From Candidatus Schekmanbacteria bacterium (GTDB lineage: Bacteria; CSSED10-310; JACPHN01), in contig JACPHN010000107.1 in assembly GCA_016188575.1 (NCBI GenBank), positions 1-29,365 on the forward strand: DNA of 29,365 nucleotides, read 5' to 3'. The position numbers were made by a program, and so were the translations under genes. The notes below the pieces were generated by a model. It worked only from the letters and a program-made list of their open reading frames with translations. It searched no databases and was not told where the DNA came from. This document shows positions 1-8,365 of this stretch, one piece after another (position 1 is the stretch's first letter; every line of letters begins with the position of its first letter).

Positions 1-2
1 AC

Positions 3-1925
3 CGCATCGAGATCCGCCCCCGCGACGTGCCGTTCTCCGGGGACTTTTCTTCCACCGTGTTTCGCATGACCCAGGACGGCCTCGCTTACGCCGCCTGGGC
101 GGAACCCGGCGTCGGTGGCGGGCGCTACGCGGGATCGTTCTATCGGAACCGCCCCTACGCCCTGAGCCTGACGACGCTCCCGGTCGCTCCCCAGGGGCCG
201 ACCCTGGTCTTCGCCGGGCAGGATCCGACCACGGGCGCCTGGAGCACGCGGTGCAGCTCCGGGCTCGATTTCCCGGGCAGCGGCGCCGGCGCGGTGCTGC
301 AGGCGAAGGTTTCGCTGCACGGGTTTTCGGGACAGTACCGGGAAACCAGGCACGAGGTGTTCCCCGGCGCCAACCTCTTCGACGGCTCGGACTGTAGCGC
401 GGACTGGGACCTCACCACCGCGGTGGAGATCGAGTCCCGGTGGCAGGCGCGGCTGGGCCGCGAGACGCCGCCGGATTACCTGCCGGAAGGTGACGTGGCC
501 GACCCTGGGAAGCCGGCCGGCAAGACCGTCGAATACCGGCTCGACGCCCGCCCGAACTGGGCCTTCGAGGCGGCGAAGCTCGAGCTGGGTTTCGCCACCA
601 CCCGCTACCCCGGCATCGCAACGAACGAGCCGTACTCGACCCCGGTGCCGCTGCCGGACGTGGACGACATCGCGTACTCCCCGCCGACGGGCGGGCAGGC
701 CACGGCGCCGTCCACCGCGAAATGGCCGGGTTGGATCGACCCGTTCCACGCCGGCGGCGCCGCCACCGACAACGTCCACGGCTACTTCGACACCGCGCTC
801 ACACAGTACCGGACGGTAACCTACGACCAGACGCTGGCGGCTTCGGTCGACCCGAAGATCACGGCGCGCTCCACAGACTTCGGCGCCAAAGGCTTCTTCG
901 CCGCCCGGTGGACGCCCAAGTATCAGAGCGACACCGAGTACATCACGCTTTCGGGACCCGTTGCCGCCGGGGACACGACCACGCGGAAGGTCTTTCAGAT
1001 CCCGCGCGACGACGATGGGGACGCGTTTCCGCAGGCGGCGTGGCTGTCGTTTTCCGGCAATCCGTGCCCAGGCCAAACGCTCCCGCTCACGCCCGACGCG
1101 GACGCCGATTGCCATACGGACAGGCTCAACGGCAAGCGGCCGGGCGATGGGTTGCTGGCTTACGACGAGTATCGGGGATTTGTCCTTCCGGATGTGAATG
1201 GCATTCTCAGCCATGAACGCACCGCGCCGTGGACCAAGGACGCGTTTGTCGTGTATGCGAAGGGAAAAGACTCGAATACAAACGTGTCCGCCGACCTCAA
1301 GCCCGGCGTCAACTCCTTCGCGGTCGGCGCTCAGGTCAACCTGCACGCCAGAGTCAACGACAAGATTCGCACGGAGCTGACGGGCCAGGAAGTAATTGTC
1401 AACCCGTATCGCACCCATCCGCTGGCGGGAGCGCAGCGGCTCCTACAGGTTCTGCTGCCCCTACGAATAGGGAATACGGCCTGGAGATGGGGCACGACGA
1501 CGATTGGAAACGGGGTAGCGCACATCGATGTCGAGCGCATCCGCAAGGATGTCGTCGCCACGCCGCTGAGTCCCCAGGACGCGGTGACCGTCAACCTCAC
1601 CGGCAACGAGCTGACCCACTCCGTGGGCGTTGACGACCACGACGACAGCCCCGCTCCCTGCCCGCAGACGCCCATTTGCGACCAGGTTACCCGTGGCATG
1701 CCGCTCGCATCCACGCTGCCCGAAGGCGACCTTTGCCTCTTGTGGAGAAAGGCCAGCGGTGAGCCCTGTATGCAGCGCGACGTCATCGTGTTTTTCTACT
1801 GCGCCTACCAGGACAACCCGAGCCTTCCCGACTACACGAAAGCGATGAGCCGAATCACCGACAACCTCGTCTGCAATTCGGCGCAGGACCATTGTCGCGA
1901 CGAGATCGACATCAGGAGCTGGTAA
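3..1925 (+). CDS. Large hypothetical protein with degenerate zincin-like motif (5' end outside window)
   Basis: The frame is open to the left edge, so the GTG at 27 is probably internal and the gene begins upstream. About 640 residues are visible. Numbered from that GTG, the C-terminal half has an acidic Asp-rich stretch followed by a GDGLLAYDEYRGF segment. I know this arrangement from secreted proteins that carry Ca-binding-like Asp repeats followed by a metalloprotease-like region. Near residues 527-538 it reads NELTHSVGVDDH, which resembles the zinc-protease pattern HExxHxxGxxH/D but with Asn in place of the first His. Several Cys pairs fit an exported protein. The stop is followed after one base by the GTG of the next gene, so the two are probably cotranscribed. 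The last ~64 codons are duplicated downstream at 2862-3052. Function is not known; peptidase activity is doubtful because of the missing His. Confidence 0.6.
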   Translation, partial: RIEIRPRDVPFSGDFSSTVFRMTQDGLAYAAWAEPGVGGGRYAGSFYRNRPYALSLTTLPVAPQGPTLVFAGQDPTTGAWSTRCSSGLDFPGSGAGAVLQAKVSLHGFSGQYRETRHEVFPGANLFDGSDCSADWDLTTAVEIESRWQARLGRETPPDYLPEGDVADPGKPAGKTVEYRLDARPNWAFEAAKLELGFATTRYPGIATNEPYSTPVPLPDVDDIAYSPPTGGQATAPSTAKWPGWIDPFHAGGAATDNVHGYFDTALTQYRTVTYDQTLAASVDPKITARSTDFGAKGFFAARWTPKYQSDTEYITLSGPVAAGDTTTRKVFQIPRDDDGDAFPQAAWLSFSGNPCPGQTLPLTPDADADCHTDRLNGKRPGDGLLAYDEYRGFVLPDVNGILSHERTAPWTKDAFVVYAKGKDSNTNVSADLKPGVNSFAVGAQVNLHARVNDKIRTELTGQEVIVNPYRTHPLAGAQRLLQVLLPLRIGNTAWRWGTTTIGNGVAHIDVERIRKDVVATPLSPQDAVTVNLTGNELTHSVGVDDHDDSPAPCPQTPICDQVTRGMPLASTLPEGDLCLLWRKASGEPCMQRDVIVFFYCAYQDNPSLPDYTKAMSRITDNLVCNSAQDHCRDEIDIRSW

Positions 1926-1926
1926 C

Positions 1927-2838
1927 GTGAATCGGTACAAGATTGTGGCATGGGGCATTGTCGCGAGCATCGGCATCTTCTGCTCTTTGGCGGCTGGCCA
2001 GCCCCGCCCCGCGGTGCCGCCGTTTGGGCTCGAATTCGCGATTGGCGTTCCCGGCGGCGTCGCGGACGACATCACAAACTTCACGAACAAGAAAAATAAC
2101 CCATACGTCGACATCTACGTTCGAGGGGGTCCGCTACGCTTCGTGGTCGGTGCCGGCACATATCGCTGGGCGCCCGGCCGCGTCTCCGGCGATTGGATTC
2201 GCGGGATCGAGTGTGCCATCGTCGGGCCGGCGGGCCAGACCGTGTCGCTGGGCGACTGGTCCCGCTGGACGACGCCCGCCGTCGCCGAGTCCTACCAGAT
2301 CCCACCCGATGAACCGACTTTCCGCGGATTGGTACCGCTCGAGATCGTCCGGCAGCTTCCCATTGGACCCCTGGAAGCGAGCTGTTCCGCGGAGTGGCAG
2401 GGCAAGGCAGTGACGAGCGCGCCCAGCCTCATCCCTGGACCGGACGTTCACCTCGTTGAGCCCGACACGCCGATCCACCGCGCCATCTATTATTACCAGT
2501 GGGCAGCCGATGTCGACCTGCAAGCCACTCACCTCGAGCGACCGAAGGCCAACGAAAGAGCATGGCAGCTCATGCAGGGCGCGCTCAAGGAAAACGTCTG
2601 GATCCCCTGCATCTGGGGCTGGGCGGCGGCATGGGCGCGCGACACCGGCCGCAATCGGCGCGCCGCCGAGCTGTTCACCCGCTACCTCGAGGAGCTCACC
2701 GCCGCCGTCGCCCGCGGCGAGCCCGGCTATCGGCCTGAGGACACTATCGATATTGATCCCCGAGAAAAGCTGAAAGAGGTGCGCGCCGACTTCTCGAAGC
2801 AAATCGCGCACCTGCGGTCTCTCCCGGATGAAGAATAG
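1927..2838 (+). CDS. Secreted hypothetical protein, tandem paralogue A
   Basis: This 303-residue protein starts with GTG one base after the upstream stop, so it is probably translationally coupled. The N-terminus has MNRYK, a hydrophobic core (about residues 7-23) and a likely signal-peptidase I site after SLAAG, so export is inferred. No Cys sits at a proper lipobox. The mature part is mixed, with a Trp-rich segment near CIWGWAAAWARD and a helical C-terminal ~90 residues ending in a charged EKLKEVRADFSKQIAHLR stretch. The region RNRRAAELFTRYLEEL could be one TPR-like helix pair. I do not recognise the family. Its nearest relative is the adjacent paralogue at 3054-3965, which has the same length. 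The main differences lie near residues 70-85 and 115-135. Confidence 0.75.
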   Translation: MNRYKIVAWGIVASIGIFCSLAAGQPRPAVPPFGLEFAIGVPGGVADDITNFTNKKNNPYVDIYVRGGPLRFVVGAGTYRWAPGRVSGDWIRGIECAIVGPAGQTVSLGDWSRWTTPAVAESYQIPPDEPTFRGLVPLEIVRQLPIGPLEASCSAEWQGKAVTSAPSLIPGPDVHLVEPDTPIHRAIYYYQWAADVDLQATHLERPKANERAWQLMQGALKENVWIPCIWGWAAAWARDTGRNRRAAELFTRYLEELTAAVARGEPGYRPEDTIDIDPREKLKEVRADFSKQIAHLRSLPDEE

Positions 2839-2861
2839 GCCCGCGCCGAAGACGGCCAAAT

Positions 2862-3052
2862 GCCTGCTCCGCAGAAAGGCGACTGGAGACCGCTGCATGC
2901 GGCGCGATGTCATCGTGTTTTTCTACTGCGCTTACCAGGACAACCCGAGCCTTCCCGACAACACGAAAGCGATGAGCCGCATCGCCGACAACCTCGTCTG
3001 CAATTCGGCGCAGGACCATTGTCGCGACGAGATCGACATCAGGAGCTGGTAA
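2862..3052 (+). pseudogene. Duplicated 3' fragment of the large upstream gene
   Basis: This is the second copy of the last ~64 codons of the 1-1925 gene. It shares the segments DVIVFFYCAYQDNPSLPD and the C-terminal HCRDEIDIRSW. It came with the 1127-bp tandem duplication and has no N-terminal part. An ATG at 2828, overlapping the stop of paralogue A, opens the same frame, so a 74-residue peptide could be made. It ends one base before the GTG of paralogue B, as in the parent arrangement, and may therefore still serve to couple translation into paralogue B. Confidence 0.8.
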
Positions 3053-3053
3053 C

Positions 3054-3965
3054 GTGAATCGGTACAAGATTGCGGTATGGGGCATTGTCGCGAGCATCGG
3101 CATCGTCTGCTCTTTGGCGGCTGGCCAGCCCCGCCCCGCGGTGCCGCCGTTTGGGCTCGATTTCGTCATCGGCGTTCCCGGCGGCGTCGCGGACGACATC
3201 ACAAACTTCACGAACAAGAAGAATAACCCATACGTCGGCATCTACGTTCGCGGTGGACCGCTACGTTTCGCGGTGACCGTTGGAACCTATCAGTGGGCGC
3301 CCGGCCGCGTCTCCGGCGATGGGATTCGCGCGATCGAGTGTGCCATCGTCGGGCCGGCGGGCCAGACCGTGTCGCTGGGCGACTGGTCCCGCTGGGCCAC
3401 GCCTCCTATCACGGGCTCCTACGAGATTCCACCCGCTATGCCGACCTTTTATGCGTTGGTTCCTCTCGAGATCGTCCGGCAGCTTCCCATTGGACCTCTG
3501 GAAGCGAGCTGTTCCGCAGAGTGGCAGGGCAAGGCAGTGACGAGCGCGCCCAGCCTCATCCCTGGACCGGACGTTCACCTCGTTGAGCCTGACACGCCAG
3601 TCCATCGCGCGATCTACTACTACCAGTGGGCAGCCGACGTCGACCTGCAGGCCACTCACCTCGAGCGACCGAAGGCCAACGAAGAGGCCTGGCGCCTGAT
3701 GCAGGGCGCCATCCGGGAAAACGTCTCGCTCCCCTGCATCTGGGGCTGGGCGGCGGCATGGGCGCGCGACACCGGCCGCAATCGGCGCGCCGCCGAGCTG
3801 TTCACCCGCTACCTCGAGGAGCTCACCGCCGCCGTCGAGCGTGGCGATCCCGGCTATCGGCCCGCGGACTTCACCAGCGACGATCCCAGAGAGAAGCTCA
3901 AAGAGGTGCGCGCCGACTTCTCGAAGCAAATCGCCCGCCTGCGGGCGCTCCCTGACGAGGAGTAG
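3054..3965 (+). CDS. Secreted hypothetical protein, tandem paralogue B
   Basis: This is the second copy of the 303-residue secreted protein, with the same GTG start, signal peptide (hydrophobic residues about 7-23, cleavage after SLAAG) and length as the copy at 1927. The N-terminal 70 residues and the segment around PLEIVRQLPIGPLEASCSA are nearly unchanged between copies. The part around residues 70-85 (FAVTVGTYQW against FVVGAGTYRW) and the loop before PLEIV (PPITGSYEIPPAMPTFYA) have diverged, as has the C-terminal acidic tail. Intact frames in both copies suggest both are retained as genes. Function is not known. Confidence 0.75.
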   Translation: MNRYKIAVWGIVASIGIVCSLAAGQPRPAVPPFGLDFVIGVPGGVADDITNFTNKKNNPYVGIYVRGGPLRFAVTVGTYQWAPGRVSGDGIRAIECAIVGPAGQTVSLGDWSRWATPPITGSYEIPPAMPTFYALVPLEIVRQLPIGPLEASCSAEWQGKAVTSAPSLIPGPDVHLVEPDTPVHRAIYYYQWAADVDLQATHLERPKANEEAWRLMQGAIRENVSLPCIWGWAAAWARDTGRNRRAAELFTRYLEELTAAVERGDPGYRPADFTSDDPREKLKEVRADFSKQIARLRALPDEE

Positions 3966-3971
3966 GTCGGT

Positions 3972-4009
3972 TCCGGGCAGCGACGCACCGTGAGCCGGTT
4001 GTGCCCGGA
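3972..4009. terminator. Hairpin between convergent genes
   Basis: TCCGGGCA (3972-3979) pairs with TGCCCGGA (4002-4009) around a 22-base loop. The stem can be extended by flanking CGG/CCG across a one-base bulge. It lies between the stop of paralogue B and the convergent aminotransferase remnant, where a bidirectional terminator would be expected. There is no clear T-tract. Confidence 0.4.
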
Positions 4010-4034
4010 CCGCCCCGAAGACGAGGCGCGCCGT

Positions 4035-5046
4035 TCACCACGAGCCAATCCTCGCCATCAACGCGGCGGTCCCTTCGCGAAACGCCGCTTCCTCGACGAT
4101 GAGGCTCAGGACGATGTGACCCGCGGGCAAGTCGAAGAAGTACCCCGGCTGCACCCACACGCCGGCATGGTGCGCCAGATCGGCGCACGCTTCATCCGCA
4201 TCCATGACCACGGGGACGCGGACTATGGCGGACCAGCCCCCCTCGGCATCGAGGATGCGGCACGGACCTGACGCCCCGAGCGCGGCGCGCAAGCTCTCCA
4301 GATTTGCGGTCAGGCGCCGCTGGATCGCGGCAACGACCGCGGCGCGCAGCGACAGCAACGCCGGCAACGCCACCTGCACCGGCGTGCCCACCGACAGGTA
4401 GGTGTCCGCGACGAGCTCCAGGCCCTCGCGCACCCGCGCGCGCGCCGCCGGATCCCCGGACATGACGAATCCCATGCGCACCGGCGAGCCGATCCAGCGC
4501 GCCCACCTCCGCCGCCTTGAGGTAGCTTCCCGTGGGGTTGTTGGGCCCCACGGCGATGATCGCGCGCGCGCCGCCGGACGCCCCGTGCTCTACGGCGTCC
4601 AGGTCGATGCACCAGCGATCCAGGTCATACACGAGCCCATAGCTGCTCGCGCAGGCGCCGTCCAACTGCAGCAGGTGCGTAAACAACGGATAGCTCGGCG
4701 TCGGAATCAGCACCCGGTCACCGGGATCCGTCAGCAGCTTGAGCAGGAAGCTGTACGCCTCGCTCGTGCTCGCGGTCAGCGCGACGTCGCGCGGCTCCAC
4801 CGCGACCCCGTGCACACCAGCGTAGTAAGCGCAGACCGCCTCGCGGGCATCGCGGCGCCCGAACGGTTCGGGCTCGTACGCGGCCAGCCGCGGGTCGTCC
4901 AGCGCCGCGCGAATCTCCGCCGCCGGCAGCGCCAACCCGACCTTCGTCGGATTGCTGACCGTCAGGTCGATCACCCGCTCGCCCAGGCCGGCGCGTAGGC
5001 CCGCGAGAGTGTTCGGCACCAGCCGCGGAATGCGGTGGGAAAGCAT
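4035..5046 (-). pseudogene. PLP-dependent class I/II aminotransferase, internally deleted and frameshifted
   Basis: The N-terminal part (5046 down to about 4475) has the usual start (MLSHRIPRLVPNTLAGL), the TASTSEAYSFLLKLL helix and the PLP-binding VGPNNPTGSY segment, up to LDRLAGAHG. The C-terminal part continues in another frame from about 4475 to 4035 (MGFVMSGDPAARARVREGLE to the stop). Family members normally carry about 50-60 residues between these points. That stretch contains the Asp that holds the PLP pyridine nitrogen and the Schiff-base lysine (an S-G-L-S-K type loop). It is absent here. The two parts together make about 333 residues, against about 390 for the family. The product would be inactive even if the frame were restored. 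The junction lies at ATGGG (rc of 4471-4475). Confidence 0.8.
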
Positions 5047-5161
5047 GTTGAGCTACCGTCCTCGAAGGGTGCGCCAGCTCCCCGCGGTGCTCCGGAGCTA
5101 CCGGGGGCCGAGCTCTGTTCATCCGTATCATGGCACCGATTCGCCGGAGCGCGGGCGCGGC

Positions 5162-8100
5162 TCAGTCTGTCATGAAGCACGACACCAGGCGCGAGATCTC
5201 ACCAACCAACCCACCTTGCCCGGTCAGCTCCGCGCTCGACGCAGCGCCATCGAGCGTGGGAAACAGCGGGCTTCCGGGCGAAAACAGCTCCGTGCTCCCC
5301 GGATGGGCGTCGAAGTACTCGGGATCCGTCGTGACCCGCAGCGGCCGCTGCATCCCCGGCATCGAAAGCTCATACTCCATACGCCCCAGCGGTCTGGCTT
5401 CCACGCCGGGCGGGAGCAGCTTCGCGCTGCGAATGATCTGATCGAGGGTCTTCAGGTCATACAGCGGCGCCGGCCGCGCGGGCATGTCCAGATCTGCCGC
5501 AGCGGCCCCGTCGAGATCGAACCCTCCCTCTTCGGCTTCTCTCACCTTTTCAGCCAGGCCGCTGGCCAGCTCTGCGCGCACCCGGTCACGGTGCTCGAGC
5601 GGGGCCAAGGTTGCCCCCGTAAGCACGTTCGTCACCGCCGAAAGAATCGGCTGCAGCTTGCCGACGAACTGGCTGAACAGGCCAATACGCTCCCGCAGCA
5701 CCATGTAGACGTCGGTTTCCACCGTGTCGCGATAGTGCAGATTGACGATGCGAATCTCCGAAAAGGCGGATCCCAGGCGATCGATGCGACCGATGCGCTG
5801 CTCTCCTTTCATCGGGTTCCACGGCATCGAGTAGTTGACCAGCGCCCCGCAGAACTGGAAGTTGAGACCTTCCGCGGCCGCGTCGGTGCAGAGCAACACA
5901 TCGGCGGCCTTCTCCCGGAAGATTCGCTTGGTCTCGTCGCGCGTGATCACCCGCCAGGTGCCGTCGGGCGCCGGAAGCTCGCCGCCGCGCCCCGAATAGC
6001 AGAGCACCGACATGCCGTGCTTCTTCACGAGGTGCTTGCGGAGAAAATCCATGGTGTCGGTAAATTCCGTGAAGATCATCACCTGCTTGTAGCCGCCCTC
6101 ACGGAGCTCGCGGATTTTCGCGACGAGGACCGTGACTTTCGTATCCGCGGGCAGCACCTTGACCGCATCGAGGAGAACCTGGATTTCGCTCTGCTCCTCG
6201 CGCAGGAGAGCTTCCGCCGCGAGCTCCGCCGCCTCCTCGGCATCCAGGACCTCCTCCTGCAGATCGTCCTCGAGGATGTCGTCGTCTTCGAACGGCGCGG
6301 GTGGGCGACCCGAGCGCAGCGCCTCGAGCCGCTTCTTGAGCGTGGCCTGGAGCGCGTAGAAGCTCGACGCCAGGCGGCGGCGGTAAATGGTCATGACAAA
6401 GCCGATGGCGGTGCGTTGGTCCACGGCGGCAGCGTTGTAGGTCGAAGAAATATAGGTCTCCAGCGCCTCGTACAGGGCGCGCTCCGGCGCCGACAAGTCG
6501 ATGAACACGTCTTCGACCTGGCGCCGAGGCACCGGCGTGTCGATCTTTCCGGCAGCAAAGTACGCGCGCAGGAGCTCGCGGGTGTGCCGTGACACCAGCC
6601 GCGCGATCGGCGTGTTTGCCTTCATGATCTTCAGCGCCGCCCGGCGGCGATCCGTGTCGAGTTGCCGGCGGCCCGTCCTGGCCTCGTCGCGCAGCGCCTG
6701 GAGAATCTTCTTCGCCGCGAGCTTGCTGTTCTTGGGCACGTGGCGCAGCGCCAGGTCGATCGGCGTTTCGCCAAAGAAGGCTTCGACCTCGCGAAACATG
6801 CGGGCCAGGTACTCGAAGTCGTCGTGGGAGGGGTTGCCGGTGCCGAGCTTGTCGAAAAACGCGACGAAGTCCTGGGCGGTCCACGCCGGAGGCAGCCCGA
6901 GCAGGTGCAAGAGATCCCAGACCTCGACGGGATCGACCTGCATCGGGGTCGCGGTCAGCAAGATCAGCCCCTGCGTCCGTTCCCTGAGACCTTCCATGAG
7001 CCGGAGCAACTGATTCGGGCGCAGCTCCTCGGCGCAACCGCCCCGGCGGCGCGCGTGGTGAGCCTCGTCGAGGATGATCAGGTCCCACGGATCGGCCTGC
7101 TCGAGCAGCTCCTTGCGGCGCTCGGCGCGGCGCATGAGCTGGCTGCCGGCGAGCACGCAGGGTTCTCGATGCCATTCGCTGCGGCTGACCTGACGCTCGG
7201 CGCGGCCGTCGAGCGCGGGGCAAGGATACCACCGCAGCGCCCCGCCATCGTAGATCGGCCAGTTGAGGTTGAATTTTTCTCTGAGCTCGATCTGCCACTG
7301 AATGAGCACTGCCTTGGGAGCGAGGATGAGAATACGGCGAGCGCGCCCCGAGAGCCAGGCCTGTCTCAGCACCATCGACGCCTGAATCGTTTTCCCCAGC
7401 CCCACTTCGTCCGCCACGAGGCACCGCGGCGGCCATCTGTCGTACATGCGGTGAAAAGCGCGGATCTGGTGGGGCCAGGGAGCAACCGCGCTCGTGGCCT
7501 CGCCCACGCGCTCGCCGCCGTTCGCGAACGCCGCCGCGTGGGTGATCCAGCCCCACAGGAGCCGTCTGATGTCGACCGGTGCAGGCTCCGGCGGGGGATC
7601 GGCGGCCGGCGCAGGCTCTTCATCCGGCGTTTCTCCTGCCGCCGCATCCTGGAGCCGACCCGGCAACCGGTCGCTCTCCGGCAGGAAACGCAGGAGCTGA
7701 TCCCGCGCGGCGTCGGGCACAGCGATGGTGAGACAGCGACGCATCCTGTCATTCCACAGCTTCGCGAAGCCGGCGTCTTCCGTGTCGACGTGCTCCCGGT
7801 CGCCGCCCCAGGCGGTGAATACGTGAAAGCTCTCCCAGTTGCCGCGCCAGCCTTGGCGGGTCTCGTTGACCGAGCCGTTGAATGCCAGTCGATCGCCGGT
7901 CTTGTCTTCGACGATGCCGGCCTTTTCGTGGAAAATCCCGTCGGACGGGCACGGGTGGCGCGTTTCCGGGTGGCACGGTACTGCTACCCTGACCTCGAGG
8001 TAACCCCGGCCCACCATCCAGGCGAGCAGCTCCAGGGCGTCCGCCTGCACCGCGCTCTCGGCACTCAGCGGTACGCGCGCGAGCCGCGCACCGGCGACGT

Positions 8101-8362
8101 CCTTCAACGCCTCCCCGCGCTCGATCGCCTGAACCTCCGGCTCATCGAGGGTGCAACCGACCACGAGGCGCATGCGGCCGTTGTTGCGCACGATGCCTTC
8201 GATGCCCCGCGCCGCGAGGGTCAGCACGCCCGCGGAAAAGTAGCCCGTCGACCGGTCATATCGCAGCGCGCATGCGAGCACCGGATCATAGAAATCGTCG
8301 AGCAGGTTATCCTCGTCGGAGTCGTATTTGGTCTTCCAGGTGTAGTCTGTGAGCAGGGGCAT
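5162..8362 (-). CDS. PLD-like nuclease + SNF2 helicase of an Hma/DISARM-like defence system
   Basis: 1066 residues, ATG start three bases after the stop of the DUF1156 methylase, so clearly the same operon. Residues about 15-215 form a phospholipase-D-like domain with one H-x-K motif (H145, K147) and the following GSVNET. After a Pro/Ala/Glu linker (240-265) comes the SNF2 ATPase: motif I DEVGLGKT (318-325), DEAH (432-435), TATP (470-473). The second RecA lobe has IFTEFTDT (763-770), CTDAAAEGLN and QRIGRIDR (855-862). An acidic helical insert lies at 693-730. The protein is inferred to translocate on or remodel DNA as the helicase part of a helicase-methylase-ATPase defence system, with DUF499 and DUF1156 partners in this island. 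A truncated second copy lies at the right edge of the window. It looks intact. The PLD part could be nuclease or only DNA-binding, since a single HKD usually works as a dimer. Confidence 0.85.
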   Translation of the reverse strand: MPLLTDYTWKTKYDSDEDNLLDDFYDPVLACALRYDRSTGYFSAGVLTLAARGIEGIVRNNGRMRLVVGCTLDEPEVQAIERGEALKDVAGARLARVPLSAESAVQADALELLAWMVGRGYLEVRVAVPCHPETRHPCPSDGIFHEKAGIVEDKTGDRLAFNGSVNETRQGWRGNWESFHVFTAWGGDREHVDTEDAGFAKLWNDRMRRCLTIAVPDAARDQLLRFLPESDRLPGRLQDAAAGETPDEEPAPAADPPPEPAPVDIRRLLWGWITHAAAFANGGERVGEATSAVAPWPHQIRAFHRMYDRWPPRCLVADEVGLGKTIQASMVLRQAWLSGRARRILILAPKAVLIQWQIELREKFNLNWPIYDGGALRWYPCPALDGRAERQVSRSEWHREPCVLAGSQLMRRAERRKELLEQADPWDLIILDEAHHARRRGGCAEELRPNQLLRLMEGLRERTQGLILLTATPMQVDPVEVWDLLHLLGLPPAWTAQDFVAFFDKLGTGNPSHDDFEYLARMFREVEAFFGETPIDLALRHVPKNSKLAAKKILQALRDEARTGRRQLDTDRRRAALKIMKANTPIARLVSRHTRELLRAYFAAGKIDTPVPRRQVEDVFIDLSAPERALYEALETYISSTYNAAAVDQRTAIGFVMTIYRRRLASSFYALQATLKKRLEALRSGRPPAPFEDDDILEDDLQEEVLDAEEAAELAAEALLREEQSEIQVLLDAVKVLPADTKVTVLVAKIRELREGGYKQVMIFTEFTDTMDFLRKHLVKKHGMSVLCYSGRGGELPAPDGTWRVITRDETKRIFREKAADVLLCTDAAAEGLNFQFCGALVNYSMPWNPMKGEQRIGRIDRLGSAFSEIRIVNLHYRDTVETDVYMVLRERIGLFSQFVGKLQPILSAVTNVLTGATLAPLEHRDRVRAELASGLAEKVREAEEGGFDLDGAAAADLDMPARPAPLYDLKTLDQIIRSAKLLPPGVEARPLGRMEYELSMPGMQRPLRVTTDPEYFDAHPGSTELFSPGSPLFPTLDGAASSAELTGQGGLVGEISRLVSCFMTD

Positions 8363-8365
8363 GAC

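Larger units (their letters stand above)
1719..3972 (+). repeat. Tandem duplication, two units of 1127 bp
   Basis: Unit A (about 1719-2845) holds the 3' end of the first gene plus the complete 303-aa gene. Unit B (about 2846-3972) repeats the same content. The offset is 1127 bp at three anchor points: the shared TGCCT at 1734/2861, the gene starts at 1927/3054 and the stops at 2838/3965. The two units are therefore collinear without net indels. Differences are scattered substitutions, with denser clusters in the middle of the 303-aa gene. Confidence 0.9.
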
